Below, one piece after another: positions 43,201 through 58,200 of a stretch of 64,000 bases of DNA (position 1 is the stretch's first letter; every line of letters begins with the position of its first letter). The position numbers were made by a program, and so were the translations under genes. Under the pieces are notes generated by a model. That model was not told where the DNA came from. It was given only the letters and a program-made list of their open reading frames with translations, and did no database searches. The DNA comes from Glandiceps talaboti. Taxonomy: Eukaryota; Hemichordata; Enteropneusta; Spengelidae. Location of the stretch: the NCBI RefSeq assembly GCF_964340395.1, contig NC_135562.1, forward strand, positions 17,692,985 through 17,756,984, given 5' to 3'.

Positions 43201-46200
43201 TTCATATATTAGGTGAATTTCTGCTCAGAAACAAGGTTTTTCATAGTGTGGGACCCCAAAATGTGCATATGTGTGTGTCGCAAATGTTGTACTGCATAGG
43301 GAAACACCACTCCAGGAAATAGAGACAATTTCATAAATTATAGCTTCTGGAGAGTCATTTCAGTATTTTACATCACCTATTTCAGAGAAACATCAAGTGT
43401 ATCTCGTTCCTGTATAGTATCTTTGCTGTGGGTCATAATATGCGAGTCGTAGCAATAAAGTTTTCAATATTCATGATTCCTGAGTACTTATTCCTTTCAG
43501 TGTAAACATCTCTAATGAATATTCATTGTGCAAACATGAATATATTATTTCTGCTGACTCCCATCATGCAATGGCACACAGCAAAGATATCCTATAAATG
43601 CTGAAAATCAACTTGATGTTTCTCTGAAATTAAACCTAATATGAAGGTTATGTCAAATCATGAAATGGCTCTCCAGAACCCAAAGTTTATGAAAATGACT
43701 GCATTTCCTGGAGTGGCATCCCCAATAACATGTTGATTGTTGAGTCAGCAGTAATCTGTTTAACATATCTAAATAAAGTCTAATGGCAAATAGGTACTAA
43801 CCTACATTGCTAAGATTAACTTTCATTCCACGTTGCACGCTGTCGTGGATGATTTCCAAAGTTCTTTCAAATACTTCGGCTGCCCTTGCAATCTCCACAG
43901 CTTCCGGTGTTGGGAATCGGAATAGCGATAACAGATCATTCGGTGTTCTTGGTTTGCTTTTATCAAACAGGGCACTTTGAGTTGAGTTGATGGCTCTGTC
44001 GACGCTGTTGATAGCCATCTTTATTGACTCATTCACAATGTTGTCACCCCTGTAGTTTCTGTCATCAAGAACTAACAGAATAAGAAAGAGAAGTTTGTCA
44101 ACATATAACGTACTTTGAGAATAAAGTCTCATTCAATGATCTTCAAGAATGAATTGAGTTGGATAAAACATTGCAACAAACACACAACAATATTGGATTT
44201 AGACACAGTACATTGGTATAATTAATATGTGTTCAATGTATCTACCAGCTAGTGACATCGATTGAATTGATGGCGCCCTCAGTGATGAGTTTGACAAATA
44301 CTGCTGTCTTTATGAGCACTGGACTGATGAACAAAACACTTTCTTTACCAACTGGCACATATCAAAGTGGAGGTAAGAACACTGTCCTTGGCTTTCTCAT
44401 ATGACAATGCTTCCTCAGCCGTGTATTCCACTGAAACTTGCATCTGCGACATAAAAGCATCCATACACAGCAAACAAGTTGCAGTTGAATGATTCGAAGA
44501 CAGAGGTTCTCCTCATTCACTCCAAATTCAACACACTGCCTGATCCAATAGACCATCTTACAATTAAATCAGCTTCTGTACCTGTTGTTAACACAGCACG
44601 GAATATTGGCGTTACTTTTGACAAAAACCATATGTTGAATTATCACATGAAGAATACATGCAATTCCATTTATAATTATCTTCGTTGGATCAAATATTTA
44701 ACGAATAAGACCTGTCATACACTAATCCATGCCATTTTGTCAACCAAGCTGGATTATGGCAAGGCGTTACTACGGACTTCCTAATAATTCTATCTCTCTT
44801 TTCTAATGTGCTCAGAACAACACTGTTAGAAAAATCACTCATTCAAGGAAATTCACCCGTATCGCACCCATCCTTCAAGATCTACATTTGTTGACAGTTC
44901 GCTTCAGGATAAATTACGAGATTCTTCTGCTTACTTACAAAACCCTACACAAACCCCAGCATACATCAATGATTTGATTAAGTCATACACACCACCACGT
45001 TCCCTTCGTTCGGTTAATAAGGGCTTGTTGGTCTCAACAACATTTAACAACAAGACATATGGCAGCCATGCTTTTTTCAAACTGTGCTCCAAAACTTTGG
45101 AATGGCTTACCACAAGAAATTTGTCAGTCATCAAATCTGGAAACTTTTAAGAACAAATTGAAAGTATATCTTTTCAAACTAGCATATTGTGTGGATTGAA
45201 CCTTTCAAGCACCATTGAACAGAAAATATCTTTTGGAATCTGGTGTTATAGAAATTCTTTATGATTGATTGATTGAAACTGCATTATTGTAAAGTATCAT
45301 GATTTTTATTATTATTTTGTGAATTTATCTCTTGTTGACTCGGAAATATAGACTTTCATCATAACCCTGCAACTGGAATGTTTTTGTTTTTTAAAAATGT
45401 TTTGTAGGAACAATAACTTGCTCATAATATTGTACACAGTGAACAATATTGAATCATCAATATATACACGATAAAACACATCAATATGATTTTTTGGGTT
45501 CATACCCAAAAATCAGTGCCCTTAACAGCGATCACAACACAACATGTTTCTGTAGTACTGATGGATAATATCAACCATTTTTGGTACGGTATTTTCTTTT
45601 TTATTTTATTAAAAGACAGTCTCAATGGCTTGCCTTGTAAAAATGGGAGTTGACAATTCTGGTTGCAAGAGAAAATACATCGACTACTGATTAACGTTAG
45701 TACAATGTCTAATTATTGGTATTTTAACATTCACAGTGAATATATTGTGGTCTGAGCAAAAAATGATACTCCAGTTACAAGTACATGTAGTAGTTTTGAT
45801 AGGGTGACAAATTCAAAACTGAGCTCTCGCTCAAGATTTAAATTTGCCACTATACTACCTACAGACTACATTGACCACTTGTTAACAGATACAATCTCTC
45901 TCTCTTTTTTTTTAAGTAATTGACCAATTTTTAGTGAATATATCTTTGGTTAGTTGATGAAAAAGTACTGCCAATGTCAATGTGCACAACTGAAATCCAA
46001 TGTCTGACACAAATGCACGGAGAGAAACACAATTCAAATATGAAAACGCCTCTACAGGATAATGGAACATCCCATGAACTTTAGCCAAGTGATTAGGTAA
46101 AATTATTCATCACATAAACACGTGCAAATCTTCACCTGTGTGACGTCAAACAGGGCAGATCAAAAACCCATATCACCCCTGTTCTACCGAACCGTTTTTC

Positions 46201-49200
46201 TCAACTGTTCCGAGTGTTCCTGCTAATCCTTTGCTACAATCAAGTTGTCATAATAATTATGTACTTTCAAACCGTAAATGCACACATTACTTTAGATACA
46301 TCATTGGGTGGCATGAGTCTGATACGAAGAGGTACTTTTATTTTTACTGAACAGATTGTATTCTATCTAAAAATTTACTTACGTTTTACACTAAATTTGA
46401 TATTACATGTACATCGCAAGGTTATAACCAATAATTTGGGTTGAGAAATCACACCATGGTGACCTGTACGTTAGCTTGACCTTGCAACAGGTCACGTGAT
46501 GACGAAATTTGTATAGTCGTCTGTCGCCATGTTTTGATACGCAATGAAGAATAAAGTGCGGGAAACGATGTAGTATTTGTAAAATTCGATTCAGAATTGT
46601 CGAAAAAATATGTGGAAAAACTTAATTACTATGTGATAAATATATAATCCCACGAAATCAATGTTAGTTTTACGTCATAATACTCCTCATATGATTCCAC
46701 AGACTATAAATTCTTGCCTACTGCTCAATTTTGTATTGGTCTGTGGAATCATACTCGGAATATTATGATGTAACACTAACATTGATTTCATGGGATTATA
46801 TATAAATATTACCATATTTCCACTGTAAGAGTTGACCTATTCTAACAGATAATCACTCTTTTAAACATAACTTGAAAATCACTGATCAGATCACTTTCAT
46901 TTGAACAATTTTTCATCTACACATCATAAGCTATATCCCTACCAATATTGAAATCAATCGATCCAGCAGTTTCTCACGTTAAGTTGTTCACATACACACA
47001 CACATATATCCGCAAACAAACACACATACACACAGACATATCACCATGCCTACTAAACAGTGAACCTCGGTACAGTTGTGCCAAAAAAATGTCCCATTTG
47101 TAGATAGTGCTGGTTTAATGTCAGATTAAGAAAAAAATGTGGGTGAGAAAACAGTTACCCAGCAGAGCTAAAGGAATAAGTTGGTCATCAACTAAAGAAT
47201 GGTCAAATCCATACTTATAAAATAAATGATATTCTCACTTACCAATGACATTAAGTTGCATACTTGTAGAAGCAAATCCAATACTATTCCTAGCCGAGCA
47301 TTCGTATCTGCCTTGATCATTACTGCCAACATCTCGTATAGAAAGGTAGCCTTCAGGACTGATATAGAACTTAGAACTCTCACTGATCTGTATTCCGTCT
47401 TTACTCCATGTAATAGTGGGTGGCGGATCTCCATTGGCACTGCAAGGAATCTGTGCATCGGAACCTGTCTGGATGTCAATGTCAGTTGGTGTGACCAAGA
47501 ACACAGGAGGAACTGGAGAAAGAAGAATACAAAATAAACGCTATGAGAGGGACTACAGAGAAAGAAGAATATACAATAGAGGAAATGATGACAACTTGTG
47601 ATATTTGGACTGGAAAAATTCAGTTGAATCATAAGACACAAAGTTATTCCAATATTCTGGTTACTAAAGTTCTGGCCATTTCGCAAATAAGAGTCATAAG
47701 AAGGCACCCCAAATTTGACAAAGGGAGGGCTAAAATTTGGCCATGGCTGCAGATTGTTTGACACTATACAAATCTGTGAACAAAATGTTCGCATAAGAAC
47801 TCTTTGTGTTTTGTTTAAATTTGTTGCAAATTTTGTTTTGTTTAAATTTGTTACAAACAAGGACTTGGTATATGTTGTTTCACATTGATTATTCAAATAG
47901 GATGCCAAGATAAAATTGTTCATAACTAAAAAATTCAAAATAAATACAAAATCCTCATCAATATGGCCACTTTAAATGGGAAATTCAGTGTGGGAAGTAA
48001 GTATTATTAAAGCAACATACTTCGTCTAGATACAGAAAGTGATGCTACGGTACGTCTGTGTCCAGCTGTATTGATGGCCCGACACTCATAGCTTCCTTCA
48101 TCAGCGTCTGTTACTCGAGCAATACGCAGTGTGCCATCACTCAGTTCAGTGTGGCGTCTATCATTAGGCAAAGCGGTACCATCTATTGAAGAAAAAACAG
48201 GATAGGTGTTGATATGTTAGGATTAATGAAAATGTCAAGTTACAAGTCACACTTATTTCAAGATCAAACGTCTCTATCTTAACCTCACAAGTTGAACAAA
48301 TCTGTTTTAAATCAAAGACTACATCTGAGAGAGATCAGCTCAGATGTACATGTACAGGAAGTGACACGTGTCAGATTTGTGGGTTATTTTCAGCTGTAAA
48401 TGATACCACTCAAGTTAATACATGGACTTCCTGATGTGTCTAGCCTAACAGTTGTAAAGTACTGTCTGTCAAATATACATTACCATGATGTCTTCACTAT
48501 AGCATAGAATCCATTACAACAATGTTTACGACCAACTGTACCTCTTAGCCTGTCTCAAGTGTGCTAAGTAAAACTATCTACTAGCAGCAAGTTTCTCTAT
48601 TGATCACAGTGTAATCTTTCATTCCTGATGTTTTAATTAATTACTGTATTATGGTGGCCTAAGGCTGCCAGTGAGTCTTCAGGATAGTGACACTATGGGA
48701 TATCTAATCTGGTATAATACAATGAGTAACATTGAAGTAAAGAACTTTCTCTATGTGCTACACTCGTTTATAGCATTCATATTACAATGAGTAACACTGA
48801 AGTAAAGCACTTTCTCTATGTGTTACACTTGTTTATAGCATTCACATTACAATGAGTAACACTGAAGTAAAGCACTTTCTCTATGTGTTACACTTGTTTA
48901 TAGCATTCACATTACAATGAGTAACACTGAAGTAAAGCACTTTCTCTATGTGCTACTCACGTTTTTTAGCATTCATATAAAGTGTAAAAGTATACTGTTT
49001 CAATTGGTTTATTTACAAGCCTAGCATGTGGCCTTTCTAATGTGGTCAATTAGCAAATGAAACAGTATACTCTTACACTTGATATGGATGCTATAAATGA
49101 TTGTGGTACATATAGGAAATGCTTTACTTTGGTGTTATGGGTTGTAAACACAGTTATAAAGTTGTAGCGTGTTCTAGTTGCTAATTTACCATCAAATGTT

Positions 49201-52200
49201 CATGTTGTTTGTTTACCGGTTGAATGAAGTGAGTGAATATATGCATTTCATATTATCTGTGTAGTGACTAACCAGCCTTGGTGTTATCAACAATATTTGT
49301 GTACAATTAAACATCAGGGAGTGAAAGATTTACACTGTGATCAATAGAGAAACTTGCTGCTAGCAGGTAGTTTCAGCACAGCTTGAGACAGGCCAGTATA
49401 GTAAGAGGTACAGTTGGTCAAACATTGTTGTATATACATGTGTAGCAAGATCCCTTTCAATGGAGTAAGATGGGCATACACATTAAAACGATTACTGTTA
49501 GCACTGGTCTATCAATAATAGATACTGATAATTACATATACACTCACAGTAGGGTGAAAATTGTTTCTATTGAGAGAGTTATGCAGCAATAGCCTAGAAT
49601 CTAGTTGTGTGGCTGTTTCTCACTCTTACCATTCCCCTGCCAAAATCCTTGACCTCTCTGATAACTAGAATAATATAGCATACTGTAACCATCACTGACT
49701 GAAATCACTTGATCACTATCAAATATGATTGGATTTGATAAAATAACGTGTGTTTTTTTTACCTTCTCTTGTCCACGCAATGACTGGTTGAGGATTGCCA
49801 CGAGCTCTACACTGAAATTCAGCTGTTCTGCCTTCAATTACATCTTGATCACTGGGTCTGACTTCAAAGCTAGGAGGAACTGAAAAATTACCACAAATAT
49901 ATTATATATATCATAAGGGATACTGAAAACAGCGAGTTTATTCATTAGTTAGTTTGCCTCCAAATTTTCCATACTTCTGTTATTCTTTCTCACTCCATGT
50001 AGTTAAACACCTTTGCCAATCCCGCCACTATCTTGAATCACTGTATGGACCCCACTAGAAACATTAGCCTTTGAATTTGTGGGTTATCCATTCAAGTAAC
50101 TTAGCAATTTGTGCCAGTTTCTGTGCAGTCGATTTTGTTGTTTTACTGAAATAAACTAACTAACTACGGCAATAGACCCTTGAGTCTTGAGCTAAAAGAA
50201 AATTTGAGTATTAAGCTATACGGTGTATGTGTATTGTTAGGTGTAGTAGTAGTATCTGTTGTAGTTATGGCAATCTACGTCATGGCAATGAATGTCTACA
50301 TCAATCAAAATGCTCAAAATTACTATTTCTTTCCCAGATTTCTCTTTTATATTACTGGCAATGGCATAATTATATCATTCCTAATATTTTTCATTCATTC
50401 CACCGGAAAATACTCATGACCTAAGGGGCCTTGTCAGTACTCATCTAGTGACTTGTGGTGACTAAGGGCCACTTAGATCACCCACATTTTCCATGGCTGA
50501 ACGAAGAAAAATATATGAGAAATAATATCCAAGTGACTTTTCTCTCCTCTGGTTTGTTGATAGCTGTGTTTTTAATATGACAGTTTTTCTCTTTGTATAT
50601 TTTTACTTTCTCTTTTTTATATAGGCCTGGCACCTAATTAAAACAATAAATGAATAAAATAAAATATTAACAGGCTGCAAAGATTTTGCACCTGTAGCTA
50701 CCTACTCAACACAATGAGTCTAGCACTAGCAGAGACGCTATCCACACTGTTGACTGCCTCACACTGATACGCCCCTTCATCGCGTCTTCGTACGTCAAAT
50801 ATTTGTAGTGATCCACCGGGAGAGATGCGATAACGTTCGTCTTCTGGTAAGATTTGATCGTGCTTTTTCCATACAATAACAGGTCTTGGATAGCCAGTAG
50901 CACTGCAGTGTAAAACTGCGCTTTCACTTTCTCGGATTTCAGTATCTTCCGGTCGGTAGGTAAAAGCGGGCCGACCTGTAAAAAATTAGGTTATTTCCCC
51001 CCGTGAACTCTTGGTACTTGGTCGATCATAAATTTGACTTCAATAGTACTTTGAACATATCATTTCAATCAAAATATAGTTTGTACTTATGGTAGTCATG
51101 GCAACCCCATACTAAACATAGCCTTCAAGCTGGTAAAGTTAAGACATTTAATTTTTGTAACCATGTCTGAGGTTCGAAATTAATGGAAGATTCAAGTCAC
51201 TTTTTATCCTCATATTTTGGAGATTTTTCTATAGTTTTCAATGAGAGACCTAAATGCTAATCATGCAACTCAAGAACTATACCTCACATTCAAATGCATT
51301 GTGTATTTAGAGTGTATACACTGAAATATTTGGGTTGGTATTAAGCCAGACAAGACCTACTAATCCAAAACTGTCCATCATCATTTCTTTCTGCACTAGT
51401 TATGCTATATGCAAGTACTTGTGTGTGGTACACCATATAGTCTGTAAGGTATGCTATGACAGGGCGCCCTCACACGCCGGTCAACCCTCTCAGAGCGAGG
51501 AGACCTGTGAGGGCAGAGCGGCACAACATATCTTACAGTCTAGTAGTGAGCCAAAGAAAACCTAATCATCAGAATTTGTCAAACATCATTCTGCACTAGC
51601 TAAGCTAAAAGCAAGTACATGTGTGTGGTACACTACTGACTAGGAATCCCATCTTGTCACATGTATATCGTCACATTACATGCATTATGTACTAAAAACT
51701 CTCGACTTTCAGACCACCTAAAAATTTAACCTTTCAATTCATCCATTTCTATCTGGGTCTGTGTTTGTCTTGTGGAGATACAGATACACTGTAAAAGGGA
51801 AGTTCGCATGTCTTGTTCACTTTTGAGAGACACACTAATTTAGTTGTCCTCACAAGAGACACATCTTAAAACATTCCTTGAAGACTATCTACCAACTTGA
51901 AGAAGACAGCATAAAAAAGGCAGTTTTGTGCATGCATCATGCTGGCAACTTATAAAAGACCTTGTCTATACATATACATGCTTGGGTCTTTATATAAAAA
52001 AATTCCAAGAATTTCATGCTGAGAACAAATTAACTTTCTGATGGAAAGGGAAATGCACACTCAGAACTTTAAAGATATTTCCTAAGCAAATGCAGGCTAG
52101 AAATTTTGCAGAAACATTTATGCGAGTACAAATATAAACTTCAGAACAGCAAAGAATTCAATTTTGTTTTGGAAGTACGAATACATGCAGGGAATTTTCA

Positions 52201-55200
52201 AGAAACTTTTCTGAAAGTACATAACATGCCGAGAGCTTCGAAAAGAACGTACTATACACACAAAAAACAAAAACATACACTCAAGACGCCACAGGGGAGG
52301 GATAAAGCAGAGAGACGAAATGGAAGCAAAGGGGATGTATGCATTAAGACACAAAACATATATACATAAGATGTACACATAATCTGATTTACATCGCATA
52401 GAGAACTTTCTTGATTGGTTTTGTATTTACCATCATTTAAGGCCCAGTTTGAAATTAAAATTTAGGTGCAAGATACAGTTGTCTGAAAAGGTTGTCGAAA
52501 AAGTTGGGCCAGAACATAAGAATGATAGGCATGGCACAACTAAAATAATAAGAATGTGAGAATCTTGGGGTTGAGTTCCTGGCCTTTCCTGTCAATAAGG
52601 AACTTGTCAACCTGCCATCTTGAATGATGCATTGTAGGAAATTTTGAATCATTTGTCACAGAGTTTGTAAGTACAAATAATCATAGATGCTACATTGCTA
52701 TACTGGTAGGTCAATAAAATAATCTAGATGCTACACTGCTACACTGGTAGGTCTATAAAATAATCTAGATGTTACACTGCTACACTGGGAGGTCTATGAA
52801 ATAATCTAGATGTTACACTGCTACACTAGTAGGTCTATAAAATAATCTAGATGTTATACTGCTACACTGGGAGGTCTATGAAATAATCTAATCTTGTTTA
52901 TCCTTGCAGGTGAGATATCCTTCCAACCATGTCCTTGGTTACGATTGATTAATTGATTGATTGATTGATTGATTGGTTGGTTGGTTGATTGATTGATTGA
53001 TAGATTGACAAGGATAACGTATGGGACAAGTCCATTTGAACAACTTCTGTGTTTACCTACATCTCCTCACATGAATGGGTAGCTAGGAGGATGGGTTTAG
53101 TATGTGAAGGACTTAACCCTGCGGTATCAACACAGAGGTAGAAAGGATGATAATGGATTGTACCATTTTAGGTCTGTGCTAGGCACAGTAATTACATTGT
53201 GTTTTGAGCAAAACATCTCCATGGCAAGGTAGGAATTTACTGTAAATACACATCTATCACTATTCTAGGTCTCTGCCAGGCATTGTGATTATGTACTGAT
53301 TTGAGCAAAGATGTCTCTGTGGCAATGTACAGTGATTACTATAATGACGAACAAAACCAATCAAGTCGTTATCTCTCTCAATTTTGATTCTAAATCAGAT
53401 TCAAAACACTGACAGAGCTAAAGAATGTGCAAAGGCAGACAAGTTGGTATGAGGAGGGTAACACTGATTATGTTTAACATGAAATGTTGTTACTTGTGTA
53501 CAGATGTTGGAAATGTTATGTTGTGAGTGGGTTAAAGAGGATAGAATTGACGCCACCACACTTACTTGGCTCACCAAGATAACGCAGCTCTGCGGGATCA
53601 GTCTTTGCTTCACCGGCTGCGTTTCGTGCCATACACTCGTAAGTTCCTTCATCAACGTCTTCGGCATGATAGATCATGAGAGTGCCGTCAGCAAGTAAGT
53701 TGTACTTCTCGGTGTTCACAGTCACGTCTATTACTTCACTGTAAATATACCATATTGGAAACGAGTGATGAAAAATGTCTTCAGTGAAGTTTTGTAACAA
53801 TGGTAGAGAAACTATATCGATATGCAATTAAACACAGAGACAAATGAAGACTACTATTGTAATATGTTGATATAAGCAATCAATGGTGATGTAATTACAC
53901 TCGCAGTACGGTGGCATCTCTGACAGCAAGTTTTTCTCACATGACACACTCACAGTAGAGGTGCATCTCTGGTGATAGCAAGTTTTTTTTTCTCATATAA
54001 CACACTCACAGTATGGCGGCATCTCTGATAGCAAGTTTTTCTCATATGATGGCACGTTCAACCATATTCATTGTTTACATTATTTTGATTAGAGGGTAAT
54101 GATGGGCCACATAACAACACCATTGCAATCATTCTACTTGTTTATATTATCCATAAAAATGCTTCTCGTTTGTGTCTATCTTAGTTTGCTGATACCAAGC
54201 TTTCCATAGTAATACTCCTAGGCTACATGTTACAATACACAGTACAACCGTTTAGCTTCAGTACATGGTACATCTTCTGAAGAGTTACGTTCTGACTGGG
54301 CGTGAATCTGGAATTCATTCTTTAGACCTTAGTAGTAACACTGGGCTGGCACTAAGATGTCACTATACAACATATGTTAGCAACTGGGTGGGTTTCAATG
54401 CTTGTCTACACCAGCCAAATGTTAACACTTAGCTAGCCCAGTTTTAACCATATTCCTATCCATAGCCAAACCCCTTAGTTGGATACAATTATGTAGGATT
54501 CTTACAGTCCACTGTTCTACAGTCTGGCATCAGAATGATACAACCGTGGCATCAGCACTGTACTTCCCTGCATTTACGCTGACATCAAGGATTTTAGTAT
54601 GACTGGCATGAGGGTTGGAATGTGGCTTTTGTGAAGAGCGCCCTCAATCATTACAACATACTCGCCACTCTCAATAGATTGTACAAGTACTATACCTGTG
54701 CAAAAGTGGTATTTGCACTTTAGTGTGCTCATTTGCATACATAATTGCAGTACCAAAAACAATATTGCATCACTCAGTGACAGTATGCAAATGAGCACAG
54801 TCAAGCATCCTACATACACAAAAATCAAACAAACAAGTTAACATATTTTTATGAATTTACTCCTCAGGTAAACTTCTAATAATAACAAAAAATCCCTGAT
54901 GTATAAGGTGTCAGTGTAGCAACATGTATACATCTCTATTTCTTCACTATGTAGACTCAAATATGCACACCTACATTTTGTAAATGGTATGAATTTTTGT
55001 AAAACCTCATTTGATATGGTGGTAGTCTGGATGCCAAGTACTGTGAGTGGATGTTTAATGGTAACGATACTGTATAGGAAATTAGACTAATAATATGGTG
55101 GTGCAATCTACCTGTATCAGTGTCTTCAATGATTGTACATTGAATATTTCCCTATGCATTACCATGCTATATTTTTCTTACAATCATTTCAAAGTATATC

Positions 55201-58200
55201 ATAGTATTTTGAAATTTACAAATGTCAAATACTTTTGGAGAGTTATAGCTACACATGTTATATCTTCAAGAGGACAATTCCAATGTTAATGTATAACAAC
55301 GCAACACAACACCTGTGTCTGTTATATTGTTTCTACAAGTTTATCTGAACAGTAAATATCTGAAGACCACCAAATCTCTTGTACATATATATTTACTCCT
55401 TTTCTGTTTACCAGCAGGAAGACACCTGTGAAATTCAAATCTTATTTGCATTGTAATGTTTTCTGGGGGAGTGATCATATTGTTAAAATTGGTGGCTTAT
55501 AGGTATCTTGGATTTTTAGGTACTAATTTCATACTCTGGATCTTCATGGAAATTCTACATTCTACTGTCTATAGTCAGTGTTTTTCAATGAAATTCCACA
55601 ATTTCAATTTTCACTGAGAATTCCTTTATCTTGTAAATTTAAGTTATTTTTATTAGTATCTGAAAAGGAAATTCATTATTCTGTGTCCAAAAGTTTACAA
55701 TTTATATCTTCTAATTTAAATGGGCGTGGTAATCTTTCTCGGATTGCTTCCTGTTTCTGAAGTAGAAAACTAGTTGGAATTCAAGCAGTTTTTGTCATTT
55801 TTGGTAGACAATGAAAAAAGTCTACATAGTCATCCTAAATGGATGATAATAATAATCTTTATTTATACTGGATAGTTCTTTAAGTAAATAAACACTTGTC
55901 TCCCAAGAAGTTCAGTGAGGGCCATCCCACATGGGTGCAGTGTTAATGCAGGAGGAAACCGAAGTACCTGAGGAAAACCTGTGTTGTATGGTTGAGTTAA
56001 ACTGAATGACACTCTTCTTACTTAGTGTGGTAAATTTAATCAAACCCTGAATGGGGGAGGTTTGAACCTCAACCACAGTGTTAACAGGCAAGTGGTTTAA
56101 CCACTGGGCCACTGACAACTCTGATGAGAGGACATACCAATCTCTTAGTCTAAATGTCTACAACACTCTATCACATAAGTGTCTGCTATTACTTTCTGTC
56201 TCTCTCCCTTTGACTGTTTTTACTGCTTTGTCGGCAATGGATAATCCCGGCAGGTATTGTTCAGATCAATGGCATAATTCAGTTCAGGTTAAAAATAACA
56301 TATGGATGGAAAAATATCCTTCCCTCCTCTTTCATCATTCCCACTTTGTCGGCAGTCATTACTCGCCCTCCAATTGTTGAAATCAATGACATAACATTGT
56401 CCTGGTTTGGAACAAATGGGGATGAAGTGGTAATGCCCTCTTCAAAGTACACTGTCAGACAATGCCCTGATGTTTTTATACAAGCTGATAAAATCAATAT
56501 TGAGAGATAGAGTAGAAAAATCAATATTTGACACTTGACACTCTCACAAGAATACACATGCCACAGAACAATGAACACTCACACAATATTTACTTACTTG
56601 TTATGAAGCCATGTAATGGCTGGTTTAGGATCACCTGTTGCTTTGCAACTGAAGAAGACCTGGTTTCCATAGGTAGCATCAACATCATCTGGTTCAGCAA
56701 CAAACTCAGGAGCAACTGAAATAATACAGTTGGTTTATCTCAGTCACCGTTGTTTCAATAATTGGAGCAAAGTCTAAACTATTATATTGATTTGTCTACC
56801 CGTAATTTCTATAATTATGACCCCAAATTAACCCTGCATACAATTGGCCCACAAATAGCACTGCACTCCAAGTTCATAAAATTATAGTTCTGACAGCCAA
56901 CTAGACTGTGAAGCCTGGCACACACTAGAGGAATCAGCTGAGCAAAATTTCATTGTGTTGTTCAGCCCTATCACTGCTGGCTGATAGCGTGGCATGAATG
57001 TCTGTATCATACAGACTAATGGCCAACAAACTCGACTCTTTCCATGGAGCCATTTTTTGTACCTTAAATTGACAGCATTAAAAACTTAAATTATCTATCA
57101 CTCACTTTCTTTATCTCAATTTAATTAGAAAATATAAATTTTATATTTTTACAATGTACAAATTATTTGAAATGTCCAACAACTAATATTATCATCTCAG
57201 CTAGTGCAATCACTGGCACATAAAGTTTCATCTGCAACGACAGATGCAATCACTGGTATATAATGTTTCATTTATACCAACAGACGCAATCACTGGTACA
57301 TGTTTCAATCACATGATTACACAGCTAAAACAGGCAGTGTTCGCTACAAGACTAAACATGTACATAACATAAACATGTATTTACTATCAAAACTGATGAC
57401 ATTACAAGTTTAGGTTGTTGTTTTACTTGATAGATAACAACACTTTTACTACTGAACACAACATGATTCTTATTGAAGAGTCTAAAATACTCTACTCAAT
57501 CCCAATCTTGGTGTGTTACCAATAAAATTGCTCTTGTCTAGCAATTAAGTTTGAGATACACGTTGACGGGACAGTTTTTTACTATGTTCTATTTTTTCAT
57601 AAAAACATTTCTGAAAAACCTAACTTTTGTGGTTTTTGCTTGACTTGATCATTGACTTTGTGGTTTTCATGACTATTTTGTGACTTTTAAAGCGACCTGT
57701 CCTTTTTAGTGACTTTTAAAGCGACCTGTCCTTTTTACCAAAAATGGTGGGTTTTTTTTTTTTTTTTGTATTTTCACATCTTAAACTATAACTAGAAGAC
57801 ACCACTGAAATTACCCATACTCTCTATGGCAATACAAACTTATACACATACATGTAGCAAATAGTGGTCAAGACTCATTTTTTCGTTGTTGTATTATCAT
57901 AATTTTGAAGTAATAAACAGCCTCAACCTGCAAATGATATCTGACAAAGACTGTTTTAGTTGTAAATACTCACTGCAGTCTAGTTCTTCCACGCTAACTG
58001 TGACCAGCTGTCTACCCCTCAGATTGACTGGTTCATGACATGTGGCAGCAGACTGGGTGTTACCACTATTCCTTGCATTCCTCATCATCTCAGCTAGCCA
58101 TAGTATTTGACAATCACACATCAGATTATTAGAATCTAAACGTCTACAGTGAATCATTAAAAAATGCATTCTATTTGTTAAACGGCATAATTCACATATC

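Noticed and set aside
47192-47938. 248-codon minus-strand frame overlapping Ig4
   Set aside because: It runs through the Ig4 exon in another phase and through intron. The Ig4 frame is clearly the coding one and is bounded by good splice sites.
51335-51565. 76-codon frame with a Cys-rich end
   Set aside because: It overlaps a dispersed repeat (GACAGGGCGCCCTCACAC) that also occurs near 60000. Not a gene.
48719-52893. Regular direct repeats resembling a CRISPR array
   Set aside because: Units of 65 bp and 41 bp are directly adjacent without unique spacers, in an animal intron. They are ordinary tandem repeats.
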